From contig CAZJUP010000001.1 of assembly GCA_964549275.1 (NCBI GenBank), forward strand, positions 186,001-250,000: a DNA stretch of 64,000 bases, read 5' to 3'. Of the stretch, positions 1 through 7,466 are shown piece after piece. The stretch comes from CAZJUP01 sp964549275 (GTDB lineage Bacteria; Fidelibacterota; Marinisomatia; Marinisomatales; TCS55). The position numbers and the translations under genes are program-made. The notes under the pieces are model-generated. The model was not told the origin of the DNA. It ran no database searches and saw nothing but the letters and a program-made list of their open reading frames with translations. Position 1 is the stretch's first letter. Every line of letters starts with the position of its first letter.

Positions 1-1761
1 GAATCAAAAGCATACACAGAATCAATCATTCGGAATTTCTTGGACACATTAGTTGTTGTTGATACTAAAGCGAGGATTAAAACTGTTAATCCTGAAACCT
101 GTTCATTGCTTGGTTACAGGGAAGAGGAACTTCTTGGTGAACATATTAGAAAAGTATTTGCAGAAGAAGAAGAAGAAGAAGTGAGGGCACTGTTTCAGTT
201 TTTCAGGGAGCCTAAACAAAATGAGTTAGACCCACATATGGAAATCCGGAATGTTGAGTTAACCTACTTGACAAAAGGTGGAATTAGAATTCCTATGTCC
301 TTTAATGCTTGTACACTAACAGATAGAGGTGGGAGTGTAACGGGTGTTGTAGCCGGAGCGAAAGATATGTCGAGTATGAAACAAGCTCAAGAGGCTCTAC
401 TAGAATCGAAAGTATATACGGATAATATTCTTGCTTCTATGACCGATGCGCTGTTTGTGGTCGCTGCCGATGCCACCATTCAGACTGTCAACACTGCCGC
501 ATGCGCTCTTTTAGATTACACCGAAGATGAATTTACAGGGATGTCAATTGGAAAAGTTTTTGCAGAAGAAGAAGAAGAAGAAGAAGAGTTCACGAAACAC
601 GTGCTATCAATGGCAAAGTCGAAATTGCAAGTACTCCACGATCGCGATCCCGAAGATTTTAATCATTTATTGCAGACAGCACACATGGGAGTAGTTATTG
701 TCGGTTCAGACGGCAAGATCGTAATGGTAAATAAAGAAACAACGTCTATCTTTGACTATGATGAAGGGGATCTTATTGGAGAAATGATCCATATACTGCT
801 GCCCGCAGATTTGCGTGAAATTCACGAAAAAGAGAGGGGTGAGTTTATGGCTAATCCCAGTCCGAGATTTATGGGAAAAGAGCGTATTTTAAAGGCTCAG
901 CACAAGGATGGGACAATGTTAGAAATGGAAGTGGGTTTGATTCCATTGCAAATTAATGGTGAGACACAAGTCGTAGGAGTTGTGCGAGAAACATCAAGTA
1001 AAGAAAGGTGGGAGTTCATCAAGCTTACCCGTTTTGGAAGACTTTTTGCAGAAGAAGAAGAAGAAGAAGAAGAAGTTTTTTGGAATGTGGATCGAACTCT
1101 AGTTGCTAAAAATGGCAAAAGAATCCCGGTTTTAATGTCTGGTGCTATTCTGCATGATGACTCCGGTGAAGTCCAAGGGGCTGTACTGGTAGCAAAAGAT
1201 ATCACTGAGCGCAAGCGGGCAGAGAAGGAGTTGGAACAGCTCCATCGTGAAAACGAGCTTATTCTGGATTCCGCAGGAGACGGTCTTTATGGTTTGGACG
1301 AAAATGGTAACACTATGTTTGTCAATCCAGCTGCGCTAAAAATGACCGGGCATGCACGTGAAGATTTGATTGGAAAAAATCATCATGATATTGTGCATAA
1401 CGCAAAAGCTGATGACACCCCTTACCCCAGTGAAGAATGTCCTGTTCATATTACATTAAAGGATGGTCTTGTACATCATGCGGATATTGAGGTTTTTTGG
1501 AGAAAAGATGGTACGAGTTTTCCAGTTGAATATACAAGCACCCCAAAACGTGATGAGAATGGTGGGTTAGTTGGAGCAGTCGTCACCTTTCGTGATATTA
1601 CAGAACGGAAACAGGCAGAAGAGAAATTGAAAAAATATGTTAAAGAACTCGAAAAGTGGCACAATGTTACAGTTGACCGCGAGCTGAAAATGATTGAGTT
1701 AAAGAAAGAAATCAAAGACTTGGAAGAGCGAATGGCGGGATTTTCCAACCCGACAGAGTAA
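1..1761 (+). CDS. Multi-PAS signalling protein, 5' end outside window
   Basis: The frame is open to the window edge. The first start-like codon is TTG at 40, but readable PAS-linker sequence lies upstream, so the gene is 5'-truncated by the window. It carries a series of PAS sensor units separated by linkers ending in DITERK(R/Q)AE, and a C-terminal coiled coil (RELKMIELKKEI) just before the stop. No histidine kinase, GGDEF or other output domain follows, so the output must lie upstream of the window or in a partner. Three PAS units contain a near-pure GAA tract (163-180, 565-588, 1051-1074) giving FA followed by 6-8 Glu. The second unit has only its first half and a later one only its second half, both ending at a tract. 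It is convergent with the recombinase module and is probably a host gene beside the element. The PAS assignment is secure; the ligand and role are unknown. Confidence 0.85.
   Translation, partial: ESKAYTESIIRNFLDTLVVVDTKARIKTVNPETCSLLGYREEELLGEHIRKVFAEEEEEEVRALFQFFREPKQNELDPHMEIRNVELTYLTKGGIRIPMSFNACTLTDRGGSVTGVVAGAKDMSSMKQAQEALLESKVYTDNILASMTDALFVVAADATIQTVNTAACALLDYTEDEFTGMSIGKVFAEEEEEEEEFTKHVLSMAKSKLQVLHDRDPEDFNHLLQTAHMGVVIVGSDGKIVMVNKETTSIFDYDEGDLIGEMIHILLPADLREIHEKERGEFMANPSPRFMGKERILKAQHKDGTMLEMEVGLIPLQINGETQVVGVVRETSSKERWEFIKLTRFGRLFAEEEEEEEEVFWNVDRTLVAKNGKRIPVLMSGAILHDDSGEVQGAVLVAKDITERKRAEKELEQLHRENELILDSAGDGLYGLDENGNTMFVNPAALKMTGHAREDLIGKNHHDIVHNAKADDTPYPSEECPVHITLKDGLVHHADIEVFWRKDGTSFPVEYTSTPKRDENGGLVGAVVTFRDITERKQAEEKLKKYVKELEKWHNVTVDRELKMIELKKEIKDLEERMAGFSNPTE
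160..1074 (+). repeat. Three GAA microsatellites in the PAS gene
   Basis: Tracts of GCA(GAA)6 at 160-180, GCA(GAA)7GAG at 562-588 and GCA(GAA)8 at 1048-1074 lie at the same structural position in three different PAS units. Each follows a TTTG or TTTTTG flank, encoding VFA or LFA then poly-Glu. Being trinucleotide, changes in copy number would alter the length of the acidic stretch without shifting the frame. Confidence 0.9.
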
Positions 1762-1803
1762 GCCATGTATCCTTTTGAGAAAACCTAATCAGCTAAACAT
1801 AGC

Positions 1804-2160
1804 TCACTTCCAAATTTTTTCAAACAATTCTTCCTGCAAATCAAAATCCATTTCTTTCGCAATCTGAATAGCTTTTTCTGTGGAAATAAATTTGGAATAA
1901 GGAAACTGCCTTGGTAGCGTAAGAATTTTATTTTGCAATTTTGGATTCAAATTTAAAAGACTCATCACCTGACTGACTCTTTGCTGAGTAACGCCTTCCA
2001 ATCTGCCGATATCCGAAACAGATTTTATCTTACAATTTTTAATTAACCGTTCATAAAAAATGGCTAACGCCATCATCCTGGATACGGTTGGTACCTTTCC
2101 GGGAATTTCTTTTTTCTTTGGTAACCCAAATGAGAAATCAACTGAGTGTGTTATAATCAT
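1804..2160 (-). CDS. Small ParB/KorB-like HTH protein of recombinase module
   Basis: 118 aa. The middle of the protein holds a helix-turn-helix of the KorB/ParB type (SDIGRLEGVTQQRVSQVMSL, about residues 48-67). There is no N-terminal nuclease or CTPase domain, so this is a stand-alone DNA-binding protein. It follows the serine recombinase on the same strand with 14 bp between stop and start, so co-transcription is likely. Small HTH proteins of this type occur next to DUF2924 and large serine recombinases in mobile elements. A role as accessory or directionality factor, or as autoregulator, is inferred from the neighbourhood only. Confidence 0.65.
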   Translation of the reverse strand: MIITHSVDFSFGLPKKKEIPGKVPTVSRMMALAIFYERLIKNCKIKSVSDIGRLEGVTQQRVSQVMSLLNLNPKLQNKILTLPRQFPYSKFISTEKAIQIAKEMDFDLQEELFEKIWK

Positions 2161-2174
2161 GGTTATCTATTTTT

Positions 2175-3701
2175 TTAATTTTGTAAGAGTTTTAACCCTA
2201 GTGGACTATAATGAAAATCCAGATTTTCCGAGTTTCCATCCCAGAGTATCTGATGGAAGAGTTTATCCATAATTCTATTCTGTTCATTTAAAGAAAGAGT
2301 ATCCCAGATTGGGAAAAATTTGTTAAGAGTAACCGTAATGTCACCAGCATTTAAATCTGAAATTGACAGAATGTTTTTCTTTTTCTCTAAGTAATTAATT
2401 CGATTTGACACTTTTCCCAACTGCTCATTGGTTCTGGTCAATGCTTCAATATGATTAAGATTATTATCCAGAGCCATTCTATCTCTTTCAATCTGATAGG
2501 AGGCCAGTTTAACCGTCAATGTTTTCAATTCATTTTTGATGTTTTTCAAATTTATATCTTTCTGCTTTGAAAATTCTTCAATGAATCCATTTAGAAATTC
2601 AGGGTTAGATGCAATCTCTCTGATATGGTTTACCACAAACTCATCCAGCTTGGTTGAAGGCACAGATTTATTAACACATTTATTCTTACCATTTTTGATT
2701 GCATTCAGACAGGTATAGTAAGTGTATTTCTTATTATCTTTTTTTGTATATGTCTTAATCATTTTGGATCCGCAGGTATCACAAAAGAGTATCCCCCGAA
2801 GCATGGAAGCAATACGCTTCCGATTGGTATTCGTTTGATTGACTTTATTCTTTTTCAATAATGATTGAACTTTATCAAATATCTCTGGAGAGATAATTCC
2901 TTCATGCTCTCCATCGTAGATTTTATCGTGGTGGCGAATTTTACCGATGTATAGCGGGTTCTTTAAAATAGTATAGAGTACCTGCTTATTAAAAGGTTTC
3001 CCGCCGGCAAGATGCCCACGTTTCGTTTTCCATTGTTTGGTGGTCCATCCCCAATTATTAATAGTATCCACGATTGCTCTTATGGATTTGTTGTTTAAAT
3101 AGAAATCGTAAATCTTCTGTATCTGGTATTTTTCATTTTCATTAACGACCAGTTTCTTTTCAACCACGTCGTATCCAAGGATTGGTTGTCCACCCATATA
3201 TTTACCCTTTTGACGACTGCGGGTAATCTTATCTCGGATTCGTTCGGATATCATTTCCCGTTCAAACTGAGCGAAGGTGATTAAAATATTCAACGTCATT
3301 CTGCCGATGGAAGAAGATGTGTCAAAATATTGAGTGACACTGACAAAAGAAACCCCATGCTTATCAAATAATTCCATCATGTTAGCAAAATCAGCCAGAG
3401 ACCGGCTTAATCTGTCTACTTTATAGACAACCACAGTATCGATTAAACCTGCTTTCACATCGGTGATTAATCGATTAAATGCCGGGCGATCTGTATTTGC
3501 TCCGGTAAACCCGCCATCATCATAATGAGTTGGAATTGCTTCCCATCCACGACTGACCTGGCTTTGGATATAGTTTTCACAAGAATCCCACTGGGCATCC
3601 AAGGTATTGTAATCCTGTTCAAGGCCATCTTCTGTGGATTTACGAGTATAAATAGCACAGCGAACTTGGGTTTCAATTTGACCGTTTACTGTAGCTTGCA
3701 T
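2175..3701 (-). CDS. Large serine recombinase
   Basis: 508 aa. The N-terminal resolvase domain carries the nucleophile in YTRKSTEDG (Ser22) and the conserved arginine block VDRLSRSLADFANMMELF. A recombinase domain follows. A zinc ribbon comes next (CDTCGSKM, then further Cys in TYYTC and KNKC, about residues 310-345), and then a coiled coil of about 90 residues. This order and length are typical of large serine integrases, which join attP and attB and usually need a directionality factor for excision. The start codon overlaps the stop of the upstream DUF2924 gene (TAATG), so the two are translationally coupled. It is the best candidate for the integrase of the element. Att sites are not identified; the natural place for one is the short gap at 1762-1803 or the other end beyond this window. 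Confidence 0.9.
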   Translation of the reverse strand: MQATVNGQIETQVRCAIYTRKSTEDGLEQDYNTLDAQWDSCENYIQSQVSRGWEAIPTHYDDGGFTGANTDRPAFNRLITDVKAGLIDTVVVYKVDRLSRSLADFANMMELFDKHGVSFVSVTQYFDTSSSIGRMTLNILITFAQFEREMISERIRDKITRSRQKGKYMGGQPILGYDVVEKKLVVNENEKYQIQKIYDFYLNNKSIRAIVDTINNWGWTTKQWKTKRGHLAGGKPFNKQVLYTILKNPLYIGKIRHHDKIYDGEHEGIISPEIFDKVQSLLKKNKVNQTNTNRKRIASMLRGILFCDTCGSKMIKTYTKKDNKKYTYYTCLNAIKNGKNKCVNKSVPSTKLDEFVVNHIREIASNPEFLNGFIEEFSKQKDINLKNIKNELKTLTVKLASYQIERDRMALDNNLNHIEALTRTNEQLGKVSNRINYLEKKKNILSISDLNAGDITVTLNKFFPIWDTLSLNEQNRIMDKLFHQILWDGNSENLDFHYSPLGLKLLQN

Positions 3702-4156
3702 TATTTAAGTCCGAAAAATATTTTGCCATTCCAGTGGGTACCTGTGATGGCTTTAGCCACAGCTGATATGGATTTGAATATTTTATTATTCCACAGAAAT
3801 CCCCGGTCTAAAACCACCACTTCGTAATCTTCACCATTATAAGTTTTAGTCAATATCGTTCCCGGCTTTAATTTTAGTTTCTTGGTTCGTACTCGATTAG
3901 GAATATCCAAATTAAAATCTTGATGAGGATAAATCCGCAGTTTTGAATCTTTTACAAGTTCATCCACTCTGTCTAATGCCATTTGAGATAACGGTGGAGA
4001 GTCAGCAGTCTGATACAGCCACGCTATTTTTCGAATCAGGCTTTTACGATTATGTGTGTAATAACTCTCGCAAGTCAACCGGGTGTATTCAGTCATCAAT
4101 TGACTGGACGAAAGCTCATAGAGTTTCTCGATTTTATCTGCGACATCTTTTCTCAT
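3701..4156 (-). CDS. DUF2924 family protein
   Basis: 151 aa. The C-terminal half shows the family pattern: PGTILTKTYNG, EVVVLDRGFLWNNK, SISAVAKAITGTHW, then FFGL near the end. DUF2924 genes are known next to large serine recombinases in mobile elements; the biochemical function is unknown. The N-terminal part is helical. The gene overlaps its downstream recombinase by one base and its upstream small ORF by four bases, so all three look like one leftward operon. An accessory role in recombination is inference. Confidence 0.8.
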   Translation of the reverse strand: MRKDVADKIEKLYELSSSQLMTEYTRLTCESYYTHNRKSLIRKIAWLYQTADSPPLSQMALDRVDELVKDSKLRIYPHQDFNLDIPNRVRTKKLKLKPGTILTKTYNGEDYEVVVLDRGFLWNNKIFKSISAVAKAITGTHWNGKIFFGLK

Positions 4157-4368
4157 AGTTTCTTCCTTTTAAAGTTAGAATTGTTGCTAACATGGTTAGA
4201 GCCAATGTCGCGTTCATTCTTTCTATTAATCCAATCATTATTCTCTTTTTCTTCTCTGTTTACCAATGAGGGAAGCCCATTTGACTGCAATAGATGTCGG
4301 ATAAATCCAGTTGTAAAAAGTTTAATTATTTCATCCATAACGATTTGATTCTCCCAAAATATTTTCAA
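4153..4368 (-). CDS. Small hypothetical protein, first gene of recombinase operon
   Basis: 71 aa from the first ATG, or 61 aa from an internal ATG at 4338 (MDEIIKLF), which has GGGAG upstream with a rather long spacer. It overlaps the DUF2924 start by four bases (ATGA), which argues for a real coupled gene. The C-terminal third is very rich in Asn, Lys and Arg. No family recognised. Confidence 0.4.
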   Translation of the reverse strand: MKIFWENQIVMDEIIKLFTTGFIRHLLQSNGLPSLVNREEKENNDWINRKNERDIGSNHVSNNSNFKRKKL

Positions 4369-4424
4369 TCTATAAGGGCAGAGAAACGGGACAGAAAATT
4401 TCTCATAAAATATTTAATGTATTG

Positions 4425-4478
4425 GTGTAAACATTCATCTTACACTAAATTACTGCCCTGTTAGATGATAACTAACAG
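4425..4478. promoter_or_regulatory. Two matching inverted repeats, candidate Xre operators
   Basis: GTGTAA-9 bp-TTACAC at 4425-4445 and CTGTTA-9 bp-TAACAG at 4458-4478 share the geometry of 6-bp arms and 9-bp spacer. Their centres are 33 bp apart, about three helical turns. They lie in the 141-bp gap between the leftward recombinase operon and the rightward xre gene, as expected for operators of a lysogeny-type repressor. A looser repeat (TTGTTTACGTAACAA) follows at about 4479-4493. Confidence 0.55.
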
Positions 4479-4509
4479 TTGTTTACGTAACAAATGAGAG
4501 GAAATAATA

Positions 4510-4854
4510 ATGGGTAAAGAAACCCTGGGAGAAATGATACGCAGGTTGCGAATAGAAAAGGAAATCGGCGTCCGTGAACTCGGGCGATTAGTCGACGTGA
4601 CCGGTGTGCATATCTCGAGTATTGAAAAAGATAAGGCCACACCTTCTTCGGAGCTTTTAAGCAAGATTGCTAAGGTTTTGGAGGTGGACGTGGATAAACT
4701 GCTTCTGAAAGCGAAAATGGTTGACCCGGAACTGATTAAGGTGATTCAGAGGAATCCATATGCTATTCCGGACTTTTTAAGAACAGCAAAAAATCTTAAA
4801 AAGGAGCAATGGGAAGAACTGAAAAAGAAAGCAAAGAAAATGCAAGACAAGTAA
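4510..4854 (+). CDS. Xre-family repressor (ImmR-like)
   Basis: 114 aa. An N-terminal HTH_3 domain spans about residues 5-62 (EMIRRLRIEKEIGVRELGRL, then GVHISSIEKDKATPS). A Lys/Glu-rich helical tail follows. The start has a good SD (GAGGAAATAATA-ATG). It is divergent from the integrase operon and directly followed by an ImmA/IrrE peptidase. This is the arrangement of ImmR/ImmA pairs in integrative elements, where the peptidase inactivates the repressor after damage. The two inverted repeats upstream are the probable binding sites. Role as master repressor is inferred. Confidence 0.85.
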   Translation: MGKETLGEMIRRLRIEKEIGVRELGRLVDVTGVHISSIEKDKATPSSELLSKIAKVLEVDVDKLLLKAKMVDPELIKVIQRNPYAIPDFLRTAKNLKKEQWEELKKKAKKMQDK

Positions 4855-4871
4855 ATAGAAGGAGATGTTTA

Positions 4872-5594
4872 ATGACAGTGAGTTTGAAAAATGCTCCATG
4901 GTTACACGAGCATGCAATTGAAAGACATACAATGGAAATTCTGTACGAATATGGAAACAAAGTTAGACGTTCCATAGTTCCTCCTATTCCAGTGGAAAGG
5001 ATTGCAGAAAAATTAATTGAGTATAATGTTGAATTATGCACAAATGGACTATATGATAATCCAACACTTTTAGGTGGTATTTACTTTAACGAAAAGGTCA
5101 TACGTATAAATGGTGCTATTGAAAACCAGGAGGGCAGATACAATTTTACAATTGCTCATGAGATTGGTCATTTCAAACTTCATAAACATTGGCTTGAAGG
5201 CCAGAGAAATCAACAGACTCTGTTTTCAAAAAAGGATATACCCGAAATACTTTGCCGTGAAGGAGAAGCAAAGAAAAACAGGGGCGAGCATCAAGCAGAT
5301 ATGTTTGCATCCCTCCTGTTAATGCCGGAACATTTTGTGAAGGATGCTTTCCATTCATTATTCAAAGAGAATGTCCGTTTTCCCAAAGAGAAGGAATCTT
5401 CTTTTCTAATGATTCCACCAGAGATGAAAGCCCGGAAGATTGCTGAACAGGTTATCCATGCAGGAAATTTTAGGAATGTGTCTAAAACAGCTATGGTTAA
5501 TCGTCTTATTGGGATGGAATTAATTGAAGGAATTGAATATCAGAAAAATGGTCCGGTATATGACTTCGAGTATGTGGGAGGATTGACGAATTGA
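4872..5594 (+). CDS. ImmA/IrrE family metallopeptidase
   Basis: 240 aa from the ATG at 4872, chosen because AAGGAG lies just upstream; an upstream in-frame start at 4809 would overlap the repressor gene. The zinc motif HEIGH is at residues 96-100 (IAHEIGHFKLH), with a second conserved stretch EHQADMFASLLLMP about 50 residues later, as in the ImmA/IrrE family. These enzymes cleave a partner Xre repressor, and here the partner is the gene immediately upstream. A C-terminal region of about 90 residues is unassigned and may sense the inducing signal. Confidence 0.9.
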   Translation: MTVSLKNAPWLHEHAIERHTMEILYEYGNKVRRSIVPPIPVERIAEKLIEYNVELCTNGLYDNPTLLGGIYFNEKVIRINGAIENQEGRYNFTIAHEIGHFKLHKHWLEGQRNQQTLFSKKDIPEILCREGEAKKNRGEHQADMFASLLLMPEHFVKDAFHSLFKENVRFPKEKESSFLMIPPEMKARKIAEQVIHAGNFRNVSKTAMVNRLIGMELIEGIEYQKNGPVYDFEYVGGLTN

Positions 5595-5749
5595 AAAAAG
5601 TTAGAGCTTGGGTCAATATGCATCTTTTGCAACTGGATAACATCTTCAAAGCAAATCCCTTTTCTGAAATTAATGTTAAAGTTCAAAATGGTGTCCCCGT
5701 GGATGCCAAAAAGATAAAGGATATTCAAAAGAAAAAAGATAGGTCATAA
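5591..5749 (+). CDS. Small basic protein (TTG start) coupled to immA
   Basis: 52 aa, TTG start overlapping the peptidase stop (TTGA). GGAGG lies 9 nt upstream, within the end of the peptidase gene, which supports this start; an internal ATG at 5618 is the alternative. The C-terminal half (EINVKVQNGVPVDAKKIKDI) looks like a short beta hairpin with a Lys-rich tail, loosely like DUF2292-type small proteins. No firm family. Coupling suggests it belongs with the repressor/peptidase pair. Confidence 0.5.
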   Translation: MKKVRAWVNMHLLQLDNIFKANPFSEINVKVQNGVPVDAKKIKDIQKKKDRS

Positions 5750-5855
5750 AGACCATATGAACTGGCCGACTGTGAATTAAAAGTTCGGAGGTTCAAGCGG
5801 CAGATGCCGTTAAAGTAACACAACTGGCTGTCTAAAGTATTTAGCTGGTAAAACA

Positions 5856-5903
5856 GAGGTTGTGGTTTGCAGGAATACCTGTGGATCACAGCCTCTTTTT
5901 TTT
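5856..5903 (+). terminator. Rho-independent terminator
   Basis: GAGGTTGTG (5856-5864) pairs with CACAGCCTC (5887-5895), with an inner CAGG/CCTG stem closed by an AATA loop, followed by eight T. It ends the repressor-peptidase unit. The 100 bp before it (5750-5855) hold no ORF of note and only a small CGGC/GCCG hairpin; a short untranslated RNA ending here is possible. Confidence 0.85.
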
Positions 5904-5913
5904 AGGATAAAAT

Positions 5914-6114
5914 TTGAAACAAAGAGAAAAACACAAACCCACACTTAATGAGATGAAAAGGATTACCTGTCCTATTCAGACATGTAAGTGTACGCGTGGA
6001 CCTGAAGGAAAACTTTTGGGATTTGCATATGTACCAAGAGGCAGTCCGCCGTCATATGCTGCTTTTCAATGCCCAAAAAACAAAAGTAAATGGATAACAG
6101 TAGAAATCCAATGA
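5914..6114 (+). CDS. Small Cys-containing hypothetical protein
   Basis: 66 aa from TTG at 5914 (AGGA six bases upstream), or 53 aa from ATG at 5953. Cysteines in TCPIQTCKC and later in FQCPKNK suggest a small metal-binding knuckle. The putative SD for the TTG start lies directly behind the T-run of the terminator at 5856-5903, so either transcripts read through or the ATG is used. No family recognised. Confidence 0.4.
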   Translation: MKQREKHKPTLNEMKRITCPIQTCKCTRGPEGKLLGFAYVPRGSPPSYAAFQCPKNKSKWITVEIQ

Positions 6115-6171
6115 ATTAACCTGCCAATACAGAAGCCCCACGAGGCTCCAGGTGATGTGATCTGAAATAAG

Positions 6172-6207
6172 ACGCACTCCTTGAGGTGAAAACCAAAAGG
6201 AGTGCGT
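6172..6207 (+). promoter_or_regulatory. Hairpin sequestering the SD of the next gene
   Basis: ACGCACTCCTT (6172-6182) is a perfect 11-bp complement of AAGGAGTGCGT (6197-6207), with a 14-nt loop. The right arm contains AAGGAG, the Shine-Dalgarno of the ATG at 6210. As RNA the fold would hide the ribosome-binding site. There is no T-run, so it is not a terminator. Confidence 0.75.
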
Positions 6208-6209
6208 TT

Positions 6210-6899
6210 ATGTTTGAACGTCAGTTACAATCTCTTCGTGAAGAGATTGCCCGAAATGAAAGAGCCTTTGAATCTCTAAAAAATATTGAACCTGTTTTAA
6301 ATGAATTTTTATCTGCCAGTGATCTGATTGATCGGTTTTTGTTATCGAAGGATGCTATATGGCAAAACGAAGTCTTAAGCATTCTTGTAAAGACCACCAA
6401 AAAACCGATTCTGCAACAGTTCTGCTCTTTAATGATTATCGCCATATTCTGGAGGAATATCACATTTCTGGCCGCCTCCTGCGATGGACGACAGATTACA
6501 CCTGAAGACCTTCATTCTCAAGCCAGTCTAATCTTACTTGAACATGTGAGCAAAGCTGCCAGAAAAAATAAAAAGGAAAAACTCTACATCAATCTAGCCC
6601 TAAATCTCCGGCGGGATTTCTATATATGGGTAAAAGCAAATGATTTTCAGTTTTATGAAATCCCCCATTCTCAGGAAGAATTAAATAATCCAACTATAGA
6701 TACTGACAAAATTATTAGAAGGATTATTCAATCCAAGGTGCTTTCTAAATCTGATATTGAATTTTATCTGGACTTAAAAAGGGATGGTCGAAAAATCTCA
6801 CTTATTGCACGAGAGATGGGTGTTAAACCAAACACATTAAGAAAAAAACTTCAACGAATTGAACAAAAAGTGTCCCGTTTTTCTGCCCTTAAAGGGTGA
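6210..6899 (+). CDS. HTH / sigma-like regulator
   Basis: 229 aa from ATG 6210, which has AAGGAG seven bases upstream; a GTG at 6186 in the same frame lies inside the hairpin loop and is less likely. The C-terminus is a sigma-70 region-4-like helix-turn-helix (DIEFYLDLKRDGRKISLIAR, then EMGVKPNTLRKKLQRIEQKV). The middle resembles the helical region 2 arrangement of small sigma factors, but clear promoter-recognition motifs are not visible. Its place at the head of the early operon fits an early-gene activator. Translation is likely controlled by the hairpin over its SD. Confidence 0.6.
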   Translation: MFERQLQSLREEIARNERAFESLKNIEPVLNEFLSASDLIDRFLLSKDAIWQNEVLSILVKTTKKPILQQFCSLMIIAIFWRNITFLAASCDGRQITPEDLHSQASLILLEHVSKAARKNKKEKLYINLALNLRRDFYIWVKANDFQFYEIPHSQEELNNPTIDTDKIIRRIIQSKVLSKSDIEFYLDLKRDGRKISLIAREMGVKPNTLRKKLQRIEQKVSRFSALKG

Positions 6900-6900
6900 G

Positions 6901-7200
6901 ATGAAAAACTTGAAAGGACAAAAAGTGATAAACCGTGAACAACCTGATCTAGGCGATCCGATGACCCAAATGTACTATGATTTAATTCGAGTTGTAGGTT
7001 CAATAGCTGCCAAGCATCCAGATGATTTAGATGAGGACAGAATCTGGCTTCTGGTAAGAAAGATGGATGTGATATATCAACATCATATGCGCCAGATTTT
7101 TGAAGAAGCAGAGGCTTTAACTGCATCGGAATACCGGTCGGATATCCATCCAGGTGCCCAAGTCATAATGGATCGATTGATGAGGGAAAATGAGCGATGA
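6901..7200 (+). CDS. Hypothetical early protein
   Basis: 99 aa from ATG 6901, one base after the upstream stop. An upstream TTG in the same frame at 6859 would overlap the regulator gene. The protein is helical and acidic, with Met-rich stretches (DPMTQMYYDLIRVVGSIAAK). It overlaps the SpoVG-like gene by four bases (ATGA). No family recognised; operon position suggests a small replication or regulatory protein. Confidence 0.6.
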   Translation: MKNLKGQKVINREQPDLGDPMTQMYYDLIRVVGSIAAKHPDDLDEDRIWLLVRKMDVIYQHHMRQIFEEAEALTASEYRSDIHPGAQVIMDRLMRENER

Positions 7201-7466
7201 ATATCACCGAAATCAACTTCCGAATGTCACCACCTGACGAGCCCATGCTTATTGGATTCGCATCTTGCATCATTGACGACAAGCTTTACTTAAATAACAT
7301 TGCTATCCGAAGGAAATACGACGGCAGCATCTATCTCAATTTTCCCCGTTACACAACACGTAGCGGGAATGAATTCCCTTACTATAAACCAATCAACCAT
7401 CAGATGTACAGCGAGCTGAAATCCGCTCTGTTAGATGCATTGAATATTGAAGGAATACAAACATGA
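7197..7466 (+). CDS. SpoVG-like protein
   Basis: 89 aa. The sequence follows the SpoVG family along most of its length: MNITEINFRM, a FASCIIDDKLYLNNIAIRRK core, then YLNFPRYTT and EFPYYKPINHQMY. SpoVG proteins are small nucleic-acid-binding regulators in bacteria and are also found in phages. Here the gene overlaps both neighbours by four bases and sits in the early operon, so a role in early phage regulation or replication is likely. The exact target is unknown. Confidence 0.8.
   Translation: MNITEINFRMSPPDEPMLIGFASCIIDDKLYLNNIAIRRKYDGSIYLNFPRYTTRSGNEFPYYKPINHQMYSELKSALLDALNIEGIQT

Noticed and set aside
160..1074. GAA tracts as a CRISPR-like or sequencing artefact array
   Set aside because: They lie in frame at equivalent places in PAS domains with differing flanks and no spacers.
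5790..5798. GGTTCAAGC resembling a tRNA T-loop
   Set aside because: Flanking bases do not pair as a T-stem and no acceptor or anticodon arms can be drawn.
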